This document shows, piece after piece, positions 39,717-46,508 of a stretch of 46,508 nt of DNA. Source of the stretch: an uncultured Clostridia bacterium (GTDB lineage: Bacteria > Bacillota > Clostridia > TANB77 > CAG-508); assembly GCA_944386685.1 (NCBI GenBank), contig CALXCA010000015.1:1-46508 (forward strand), read 5' to 3'. Numbering within the stretch: position 1 is the stretch's first letter; each line of letters starts with the position of its first letter. The notes below the pieces were generated by a model. That model searched no databases. It was not told where the DNA came from and saw nothing but the letters and a program-made list of their open reading frames with translations. Made by a program: the position numbers and the translations under genes.

Positions 39717-39837
39717 AAATAATTTTTTTATTTTTGACTATACAAATTAAAAAATTAGTTATATAATGTATGCTATAATAGAATAATAATGTCAACTGAC
39801 AATATTATAAAATAATAAAAACATAAAGGAGTTTCAA

Positions 39838-41301
39838 ATGAAGTTAAATAAATTATTGTTAGGATTAGATAATTTGAAAGCAAAAGGAAATTTAGATATT
39901 GAAATATCTGGAATTGAAAGTAATTCAAAAAATATTAAAGAGGGTTTTTTGTTTATAGCAATTAAAGGATTTAGTGTAGATGGTCATGATTACATAAATA
40001 ATGCTATTGAAGCAGGTGCAAAAGCAATTATGGTTCAGGAAGGATGTGATTTGAAAAAAATAAAATTGCCAGCAGATGTTACACTAATTATGGCAAAAGA
40101 TACAAGGCAAGCACTAGCAATTTGTAGTTGTAATTTTTATGATAATCCATCAAGAAAATTTCAATTAATTGGGGTAACAGGAACAAAAGGAAAAACAACT
40201 ACTACATTTATGATTAAAGAAATATTAGAAAAAGCAGGATATAAAGTTGGACTAATAGGAACAATTGCAACATATATTAATGGAAAAATGATTTCAGAAA
40301 GTAGTAGAACAACACCAGAAAGTTTGGAATTACAAAAGACATTTGCAAAAATGGTTGAAGCAGGTGTACAATATGTTGTTATGGAAGTTTCTTCACAAAG
40401 CTTAAAATTACACAGAGTAGATGGATGTAATTTTAATATTGTGGTATTTACAAACTTTTCAGAGGATCACATCAGTGAAAAAGAACACCCAGACATGAAA
40501 GATTATTTTGAATCTAAACTAAAATTATTCAAAATGTGTGATAATGGAATAATAAATGTTGATGATTTACAAGTATCTAAAATACCAAAATTATTTCCAG
40601 ATAGTAATATTATGACATATGGAATAGACAATTATTGCCAGATGTTAGCTAAAGACATTACAATAACAAACTCATATGTTGACTTTAGAGTAAAAGTATC
40701 TGATAGAAATGAAAGAGTAAAAGTGGATATTCCAGGTAGGTTTAGTGTATATAATGCACTTGCTGCAATATGTGTAGCAAAAAAAATAGGAGTACCATCT
40801 GAAAAAGTAATAGAAGCATTAGCAGAAATAAAAGTACCAGGAAGATCAGAAATGGTACCAAACAAAAAGGAAATACCAATTATGATAGATTATGCACATT
40901 CACCAGAAAGTTTACAAAATATTTTGTCTGCTGTAAAAAGCTATACAAAAGGAAAAGTTATTTCTGTATTTGGATGTGGTGGAGATAGAGACAAAGGAAA
41001 AAGACCAATAATGGGAGAAGTTTCCGGGAAAATAGCAGATTTTACATTTATAACAACAGATAACCCAAGAACAGAAAAGCCAGAAGAAATTGTTAAAGAA
41101 ATTGAAGAAGGAATAAAGAAAACAAAAGGAAAATATAAAGTTGTTGTAGATAGAAAAGAAGCAATAAAAGAAGCAATAGAAATGGCAAGTAAACAAGATA
41201 TTATAGTATTAGCAGGAAAAGGACATGAGCCATATCAAGAAATAAATGGAAAAACATATCCATTTGACGAGAGAATTATAGTAAAGGATATAATAGGTTA
41301 A
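39838..41301 (+). CDS. murE: UDP-MurNAc-L-Ala-D-Glu:meso-diaminopimelate ligase
   Basis: 487 residues. ATG 39838 follows AAAGGAGTTTCAA. The ATP loop is GVTGTKGKTTTTFMI (about 111-125). The substrate-binding VVMEVSSQSLKLHRV and the C-terminal IMIDYAHSPESL and VFGCGGDRDKGKRPIMG follow. TTDNPRTEKPEEIV carries the DNPR motif that selects meso-diaminopimelate rather than lysine. It adds the third residue of the peptidoglycan stem peptide in the cytoplasm. First of a wall-synthesis cluster with mraY, ftsW and murG; murF and murD are not between them. Its last 13 codons are partly repeated in the following spacer. Confidence 0.93.
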   Translation: MKLNKLLLGLDNLKAKGNLDIEISGIESNSKNIKEGFLFIAIKGFSVDGHDYINNAIEAGAKAIMVQEGCDLKKIKLPADVTLIMAKDTRQALAICSCNFYDNPSRKFQLIGVTGTKGKTTTTFMIKEILEKAGYKVGLIGTIATYINGKMISESSRTTPESLELQKTFAKMVEAGVQYVVMEVSSQSLKLHRVDGCNFNIVVFTNFSEDHISEKEHPDMKDYFESKLKLFKMCDNGIINVDDLQVSKIPKLFPDSNIMTYGIDNYCQMLAKDITITNSYVDFRVKVSDRNERVKVDIPGRFSVYNALAAICVAKKIGVPSEKVIEALAEIKVPGRSEMVPNKKEIPIMIDYAHSPESLQNILSAVKSYTKGKVISVFGCGGDRDKGKRPIMGEVSGKIADFTFITTDNPRTEKPEEIVKEIEEGIKKTKGKYKVVVDRKEAIKEAIEMASKQDIIVLAGKGHEPYQEINGKTYPFDERIIVKDIIG

Positions 41302-41452
41302 AATATCAGTTTGATGAAAGAATTATAGTAAAGGATATAATGGGTTAAAATATCCATTTGATGTGAAAAAATTATTTCAAAAGATATAATAGTATAAGAT
41401 ATCAGTTTAACGAAAGAACTATTGTAAAAAATAATAGGATAAAAAATAAGAA
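41260..41452 (+). repeat. Degenerate tandem repeats of the murE 3' end
   Basis: The stretch coding PFDERIIVKDIIG plus stop recurs at about 41307, 41354 and 41403 (units 47-49 bp) with increasing divergence: CAGTTTGATGAAAGAATTAT, CCATTTGATGTGAAAAAATT, CAGTTTAACGAAAGAACTAT. It fills most of the murE-mraY spacer. Confidence 0.8.
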
Positions 41453-41464
41453 AGGTTGATAAAA

Positions 41465-42442
41465 GTGGATTTTCAAACAAAAATATTATTAGCATCATTT
41501 GCGGTAACAGTAATACTAGGACTAATTATTGTACCAATATTAAGAAAATTTAAAATAGGTCAAATAGAAAGAACAGATGGACCACAATCACATTTAAAAA
41601 AACAAGGAACACCAACAATGGGTGGAATTATAATAATGTTAGGAATAATAATTGTAACAGCAGTTGCATATATTTATTATAAAAGTAAAGATGCAGAACT
41701 TGCAAAACATTTAATACCGATTTTATGCTTAACAACAGGTTTTGGGATTATAGGATTAATAGATGATTTTAAAAAATTATTTTTAAAAAATACAGAAGGC
41801 TTGAAACCAAGTTTAAAAATGCTAGGATTATTTATAATCTCTGTAATATTTGTCTCATATTTAGTTTGGGGATTAAAATTAGGAACAGAAACATATATAC
41901 CTTTTGTTGATATATATGTAACAATTCCAATATGGATTTATATACCATTTGCAATTTTAGTAATATTAGCAACAACAAATGCAATAAATTTAACAGATGG
42001 GATAGATGGACTTTCATCAAGTGTTAGTACAATTATTATTACATGCTTAACAGTTATTGCTACAATGTTTGGAGCAAAAGAAATTATTGTATTTGGTGCG
42101 ATTGTAATAGGTGCAACCTTAGGATTTTTAATGTTTAATATTTATCCTGCAAAAGCATTTATGGGAGATACAGGTTCTCTATTTTTAGGAGGAGTTGTAT
42201 CTGGAATAGCACTTTATTTAAAAATGCCAATATTGTTATTATTAATTGCTATAATACCTGTTATAGAAACGGTATCAGTTATGATTCAAGTTATAGTATT
42301 TAAGAAAACAGGAAAAAGATTTTTCAAAATGGCACCAATTCATCATCACTTTGAATTATCAGGATGGAGAGAAAATCAAGTTGTTATGATGTTTAGTGTT
42401 ATAACATTATTTGCATGTATATTAGGACTTAAAATAATTTAA
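41465..42442 (+). CDS. mraY: Phospho-MurNAc-pentapeptide translocase
   Basis: 325 residues from GTG 41465, 9 bp after AGAAAGG (TTG 41456 abuts the ribosome site). A ten-helix membrane enzyme transferring phospho-MurNAc-pentapeptide to undecaprenyl phosphate (lipid I). Signatures are KKQGTPTMGGIIIMLG, the aspartate pair LIDDFKK, NLTDGIDGLSS and AKAFMGDTGSLFLGG. HHHFELSGWRENQVV near the C terminus is the histidine motif of MraY. It lies between murE and ftsW. Confidence 0.94.
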   Translation: MDFQTKILLASFAVTVILGLIIVPILRKFKIGQIERTDGPQSHLKKQGTPTMGGIIIMLGIIIVTAVAYIYYKSKDAELAKHLIPILCLTTGFGIIGLIDDFKKLFLKNTEGLKPSLKMLGLFIISVIFVSYLVWGLKLGTETYIPFVDIYVTIPIWIYIPFAILVILATTNAINLTDGIDGLSSSVSTIIITCLTVIATMFGAKEIIVFGAIVIGATLGFLMFNIYPAKAFMGDTGSLFLGGVVSGIALYLKMPILLLLIAIIPVIETVSVMIQVIVFKKTGKRFFKMAPIHHHFELSGWRENQVVMMFSVITLFACILGLKII

Positions 42443-42622
42443 ATAAAAGTATAAAAAATAATATTTTATAATTTGTTTTAATGATAAATAATAGTTGATT
42501 TAAAAGTATAAAAATTCAAAAATTAGCGAAAATTTTACTAAATATAATATTAAAGAAATATTTAATTTAAAAGATATTAGTTTAAAAACTAAAGATAATA
42601 AAAAGAAAGGATTTGTACTGGA

Positions 42623-43795
42623 ATGGCAAGGAATAGAAAAAAAACCAAAAATGAAGTAAAAGGGTTTTCCAGTTATTTAAATAATTCTGTGGATTTTACA
42701 CTATTAATAACAGTATTATTACTATTATCAATAGGCTTAGTAATGCTACTATCAGCAAGTGCACCATCTTCTTTGCAAGAATATGGAACTAGTTATAGAA
42801 TATTTTCTAGACAATTATTATTTGCAGTTGCTGGATTAATAGCAATGTGGTTTATTTCCAAATTTGACTATAGAATTTATCAAAGATTTTACATATGGGC
42901 ATGGATATTGTCTATAATATTGTTAGTTGCAGTATTAGTTTTTGGAACGGAAAGCCATGGAGCTACAAGATGGATTGATTTAAAAATAACTACATTTCAG
43001 CCATCAGAATTAGTAAAAATACTTATGATTATATTTTATGCTGGAATATTAGTAAAAAATAGAGATAATTTAGGTAAATATTTTAAAGGATTAGTATTTC
43101 ATGTGCTATTTCTAATACCTATTATAGGTCTTTTATTAATGGAACCACATTTAAGTACATCAATTGTTATAATTATTGTTTGTTGTGTAATGATGATTAT
43201 AGCAGGATGTAAGTTTTGGCAATTTTTGGTTACAGGATTGGTTGCAGGAGGTATTGGAGGAATAGGAGCAACGGTTTTATATCTTGTAAATCAAGGATTT
43301 CAAGAAAAATTCCAATATGTATTAACAAGAATAACAACATTTATAGATCCATGGAAATATATTAAAGATGAAGGATGGCAAGTAATACAAAGTTTGTATG
43401 CAATAGGCTCAGGAGGGCTATTTGGAGCTGGTTTGGGAGAAAGCAAACAAAAATATTTGTATTTACCAGAACCACATAATGATTTTATTTTTTCAGTATT
43501 AGCAGAAGAATTTGGATTTGTTGGATGTTTAGTTGTATTTATTTTATTTGCAGTATTTATTTGGAGGGGTGTTTTAATTGCAATGAAAGCTCCAGATATG
43601 TTTGGTAGTTTAGTTGCAATAGGTATTACAACTCTTGTTGGAATTCAAGCAATAATAAATGTAGCTGTTGTTACATCATCAATGCCAGCAACAGGAATGC
43701 AATTGCCATTCTTTAGTTATGGAGGTACTGCGTTATTCTTATTATTATGTGAGGTTGGAATACTCTTAAGTATATCTAGAGCAAGTGAACACTAA
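42623..43795 (+). CDS. ftsW: SEDS peptidoglycan glycosyltransferase (FtsW/SpoVE type)
   Basis: 390 residues. ATG 42623 follows AGAAAGGATTTGTACTGGA. About ten membrane helices; SEDS motifs include ATRWIDLKITTFQPSEL, the acidic EPHLSTSIVI, GDG-like WQVIQSLYAIGSGGLFGAGL, YLPEPHNDFIFSVLAEEFGF and MPATGMQLPFFSYGGTALF. SEDS proteins polymerise glycan strands from lipid II. Its place between mraY and murG fits FtsW or its sporulation paralogue SpoVE, and sequence alone does not decide which. A MITE-like repeat separates it from murG. Confidence 0.88.
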   Translation: MARNRKKTKNEVKGFSSYLNNSVDFTLLITVLLLLSIGLVMLLSASAPSSLQEYGTSYRIFSRQLLFAVAGLIAMWFISKFDYRIYQRFYIWAWILSIILLVAVLVFGTESHGATRWIDLKITTFQPSELVKILMIIFYAGILVKNRDNLGKYFKGLVFHVLFLIPIIGLLLMEPHLSTSIVIIIVCCVMMIIAGCKFWQFLVTGLVAGGIGGIGATVLYLVNQGFQEKFQYVLTRITTFIDPWKYIKDEGWQVIQSLYAIGSGGLFGAGLGESKQKYLYLPEPHNDFIFSVLAEEFGFVGCLVVFILFAVFIWRGVLIAMKAPDMFGSLVAIGITTLVGIQAIINVAVVTSSMPATGMQLPFFSYGGTALFLLLCEVGILLSISRASEH

Positions 43796-43833
43796 AAAAT
43801 TACAAGAATATCTTCAAAGTTCCATAAAAAATT

Positions 43834-44025
43834 TAATATATTAATAATAAATAAATTTTGAATACGATTGAAAATATTTTAGAAATTTGTTATATGATTT
43901 ATTGAGGGATGTTCACGGTACTCGAGGTAACGAGAGGGTCTGAGTGAAAGAGGCTCAATAAATCATATTACAAATTCTTAAATATTGTAATGAGTCGAAA
44001 AATTTATGCAATTATTAATATATTA
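43834..44025. repeat. Complete 192-bp MITE-like element (family R3)
   Basis: The ends TAATATATTAATAAT and ATTATTAATATATTA, with the related next 20 bp, form imperfect terminal inverted repeats. The core is a 23-bp stem (43884-43906 with 43954-43976; AATTTGT-ATATGATTTATTGAG type). Its 47-nt loop is G+C-rich and contains CTCG-AGGTAA-CGAG. It sits within the ftsW-murG spacer, inside the presumed operon. Confidence 0.75.
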
Positions 44026-44106
44026 AAATTTTTATGGATTGTAACATAATATTAAAATAAATAAGATTAAAAAATATATAAACAAGAAAAAGAAGGGAGT
44101 GCTACG

Positions 44107-45231
44107 ATGAGAGTTATTGTAGCTGCAGCAGGAACAGGTGGTCATATAAATCCAGGATTAGCAATAGCAAATAAAATAAAACAAGAAGAAAAAGATTCTG
44201 AGATTATATTTATAGGAACAAATAGAGGTTTAGAGAATGATTTAGTACCACGTGCAGGATATGAATTAAAAACAATTGAAGCATATGGACTTAGTAAAAA
44301 ATTATCTATAGATAATATAAAAAAAATGTGTAAAACATTAGGTGCAACATCAAAAGCCAGAAAAATAATAAAAGAGTTTAAACCAGATGTTATTGTTGGA
44401 GCTGGAGGATATATATGTGGACCTGTTGTTTGGGCTGCCAAAAAAGAAAAAATACCAGTTGTATTACATGAAAGTAATGCATATCCAGGAAAAGCAGTAA
44501 AACATTTAGCAAAAAATGCAAATGTAGTATTAATATCATTTGAAGAAGCAAGAGAAAGAATTCCAAATGCAAAAAAAATAGTATTTACAGGAACACCTGT
44601 TAAAATTCAAAAAAAAGATTATACAAAAGAAGAGAAAAATAAAATATTAAATGAACTAAAAATAGAAGATAAATTACCTATTATATTAGTTTTTGGAGGA
44701 AGCCAAGGAGCTCAAAAAATAAATGAAGCAATAATTGGAATTTTAACCAAAAAATTGAACAAAAAATATCAAATTATATGGGCAACTGGACCAAAACAAT
44801 ATGATATTGTAAAAGAAGAATTAAAGCAAAAATCAATAGATATAGAAAATGTTCCAAATGCAAAAATTCTTCCATATATATATAATATGGAAGAAATAAT
44901 GAATATTTCAGATGTAATTGTTGCAAGAAGTGGTGCAATGACAATTACAGAAATATCTAATTTAGGTAAACCATCAATATTAATACCACTTCCAAATGTA
45001 AGCCAAGACCATCAATTAAGAAATGCAGAAGTATTGCAAAAAATTGGGGCTGGAAAAATAATTTTAAATGATAAATTAACTTCAGAAAATCTTAATCAAG
45101 AAATATCAGAAATTATTTTAAACCCAACTAATATGAAGAAAATGGGAGAAAAAGCTTATACAAAATCAGTAAAAAATGTACAAGAAAAAATTTATAATGA
45201 AATTAAAAAAGTAGTAAAAGGTGACAAATAA
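44107..45231 (+). CDS. murG: UDP-GlcNAc:lipid I N-acetylglucosaminyltransferase
   Basis: 374 residues. ATG 44107 follows GAAGGGAGTGCTACG. The N-terminal G-loop IVAAAGTGGHINPGLAIA, the second G-loop VGAGGYICGPVVWAA and the C-terminal nucleotide-sugar region ILVFGGSQGAQKIN, VIVARSGAMTITEISNLGKP and PNVSQDHQLRNAEVL are all present. MurG makes lipid II at the inner face of the membrane. Its stop overlaps the sensor kinase start by one base (TAATG). Confidence 0.94.
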   Translation: MRVIVAAAGTGGHINPGLAIANKIKQEEKDSEIIFIGTNRGLENDLVPRAGYELKTIEAYGLSKKLSIDNIKKMCKTLGATSKARKIIKEFKPDVIVGAGGYICGPVVWAAKKEKIPVVLHESNAYPGKAVKHLAKNANVVLISFEEARERIPNAKKIVFTGTPVKIQKKDYTKEEKNKILNELKIEDKLPIILVFGGSQGAQKINEAIIGILTKKLNKKYQIIWATGPKQYDIVKEELKQKSIDIENVPNAKILPYIYNMEEIMNISDVIVARSGAMTITEISNLGKPSILIPLPNVSQDHQLRNAEVLQKIGAGKIILNDKLTSENLNQEISEIILNPTNMKKMGEKAYTKSVKNVQEKIYNEIKKVVKGDK

Positions 45232-46406
45232 TGCTAGAAAATTTTAAATTTATAATTTTAATAATTATAATAGACATAATTATTTTAATAATAAGTGAAA
45301 TATTATTAAAAAAATATTTAAAAAAGAAAATATTATTTCCAAAAACAAGAATGATAAGAGGTTCAGGAGTTACAAATGATGATTTAGACATAAATAATAG
45401 TGTGTTTTTACATATGACGGACGGAATTATAGCTTTTGATAGAACTGGAAATGTAATATTAATAAATCCAGCTGCAAAAAAAATGATGAATATATCTCAA
45501 GAAAATAGTACTTTTGACGAAATATTTGGAAAATTACATATGAATATAAATCTTGAGAAAATCATTTATTTAGAAAATTGGACAAACACAGAAGAAAGAT
45601 TGCAAATTGATGACAGATTTTTAAATGTTTATTTTGCACCATTTAAAAAAGAAAATGATAAAACAGTAGGAGTCATTGCTGTTTTACAAGATATTACAGA
45701 ACATGTAAAATTAGATAATATGAGAAAAGAATTTATTGCAGATGTATCTCATGAATTAAAAACACCAATAACATCTATTATGGGATATGCAGACACATTA
45801 TTAGAAGAAGAATATGATAAAGAAACTCAAAGTAAATTCTTAAGTGTTATTGCTTCAGAAGCTAGAAGAATGGCTAAATTGGTAACAGACTTACTTACAT
45901 TATCTAAAAATGATAGTAATAAAAATGTAGTAAAAAAAGAACAATTTGATTTAGGAGAACTTGTAAAGAAGTGTCAAGACAAATTAGCAATAGAAATAAA
46001 GAAGAAAAATCATAATGTAAATTGTTTTGTAACTGCAGATGTTCCGCCAGTATATGCTGATAAAGATGATATAGAAAGAGTTGTATTAAATATTCTAACA
46101 AATAGTATTAAATATACAAAAGATAACGGAGAAATAAAAATATATGTTGGTTTTGTATATAATGATGCATATATAAAGATTTTTGATAATGGAATAGGTA
46201 TTCCAGAGGAAGATTTAAATAGAATATTTGAAAGATTTTATCGTGTTGATAAAGCTCGTAGTAGAGAAATGGGAGGTACAGGATTAGGACTTTCTATAGC
46301 AAAAGATTTGTTAGATAGGAATGGAGGTAGCATAGATATTAAGAGTCAAGTTGGAAAAGGAACAGAGGTAGTAATTAAAGTTCCAACAAAAACTACTGAA
46401 ATTTAA
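45231..46406 (+). CDS. PAS-containing sensor histidine kinase (PhoR/WalK-like)
   Basis: 391 residues. One N-terminal membrane helix (FIILIIIIDIIILIISEILL) precedes a PAS domain (about 57-160: DGIIAFDRTGNVILINPAAK, VGVIAVLQDITEHVKLD). HisKA has DVSHELKTPITSIMGY with phospho-acceptor His174. The HATPase boxes are NILTNSIKYT (N), DNGIGIPEED (G1) and GGTGLGLSIAKDLL (G2). There is no large extracytoplasmic domain, so it may sense a membrane or cytoplasmic cue through PAS. The 1-bp overlap with murG suggests co-translation and a link to wall precursor status. No response regulator gene is in the window. Confidence 0.88.
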   Translation: MLENFKFIILIIIIDIIILIISEILLKKYLKKKILFPKTRMIRGSGVTNDDLDINNSVFLHMTDGIIAFDRTGNVILINPAAKKMMNISQENSTFDEIFGKLHMNINLEKIIYLENWTNTEERLQIDDRFLNVYFAPFKKENDKTVGVIAVLQDITEHVKLDNMRKEFIADVSHELKTPITSIMGYADTLLEEEYDKETQSKFLSVIASEARRMAKLVTDLLTLSKNDSNKNVVKKEQFDLGELVKKCQDKLAIEIKKKNHNVNCFVTADVPPVYADKDDIERVVLNILTNSIKYTKDNGEIKIYVGFVYNDAYIKIFDNGIGIPEEDLNRIFERFYRVDKARSREMGGTGLGLSIAKDLLDRNGGSIDIKSQVGKGTEVVIKVPTKTTEI

Positions 46407-46432
46407 TTCAACTATATTTAAATAAAAAGTAT

Positions 46433-46508
46433 ATATATTAATAATTGCATAAATTTTTCGACTCAATACGGAAATATAAGAATTTCTAAAATAATTTTAT
46501 GGCACCCT
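46433..46508 (-). repeat. Partial copy of repeat family R3 at the window end
   Basis: Matches the reverse complement of the right end of the element at 43834-44025 (TATTAATAATTGCATAAATT, then TTTCGACTCA) and continues into GAATTTCTAAAATAATTTTA TGG, the block also found in the copy at 1-91. The body lies beyond the window. Confidence 0.65.

Overview
The window looks like a chromosomal stretch from a low-GC (roughly a quarter G+C), spore-forming member of the Clostridia. Supporting this are heavy AGA/ATA/TTA codon use, GAAAGGA-type ribosome sites with several TTG/GTG starts, a sporulation gene (spoIVA), a four-subunit pyruvate:ferredoxin oxidoreductase typical of anaerobes, a meso-DAP type MurE, and ABC, thioredoxin and wall-synthesis genes of Firmicutes type. 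No rRNA, tRNA or CRISPR array was seen. Species cannot be named from the sequence.

Layout. 0.2-9 kb: acyl-CoA synthetase, yqeG phosphatase, prepilin peptidase, Xaa-Pro peptidase, an ABC-2 exporter pair, and a thioredoxin reductase and thioredoxin pair set among hairpin repeats. 9-14 kb: a composition-divergent HTH gene, ylmH, a transposase scrap, rimI-tsaB, and a small membrane protein. 14.29-29.01 kb: a 14,722-bp integrated element. 29-35 kb: the 5' part of spoIVA, a UDP-sugar pyrophosphorylase, a left-handed beta-helix protein and mutS2. 35.6-38.7 kb: porCDAB. 38.7-39.7 kb: a REP-associated (RAYT) transposase with its cognate palindromes. 39.8-46.4 kb: murE, mraY, ftsW/spoVE, murG and a sensor kinase. 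The window starts and ends inside related copies of one repeat family.

Main observation. spoIVA (spore coat/cortex morphogenetic ATPase) is split by the 14.7-kb element. The first 401 codons lie at 29010-30212 and the last part at 14012-14293, both on the minus strand. Each junction carries the hexamer ATGTAT (+ strand). Joining the two halves across it restores a single in-frame 492-codon SpoIVA, the length I recall for the Bacillus subtilis protein. The restored attB and the circle's attP are both imperfect dyads with the same centre, and the element carries a full-length large serine recombinase plus a broken paralogue next to one end. This is the architecture of skin-type intervening elements that excise in the mother cell during sporulation. 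Here it would act on spoIVA, and a sigma-E-like promoter precedes the gene.

Cargo. The element carries metK, a DUF3560 protein, an ArdA-like antirestriction candidate, a triple-hairpin RNA candidate, and a MoxR/von Willebrand-type module. The module consists of two identical AAA+ ATPases with a formylglycine-enzyme/C-type-lectin-like N-terminal domain, a small protein, an AAA-like protein lacking a P-loop, and a zinc-metallopeptidase/VWA protein. A 126-bp, about 54% G+C segment inside each ATPase gene, in the lectin-like domain, resembles the variable region of a diversity-generating retroelement, although no reverse transcriptase is present here.

The flanking genome is rich in repeats: REP palindromes of two subfamilies (GGGGTCGGTCCC and GGGGTCAGACCC), a three-hairpin element with compensatory base changes, TIR-bearing MITE-like elements, and tandem duplications.
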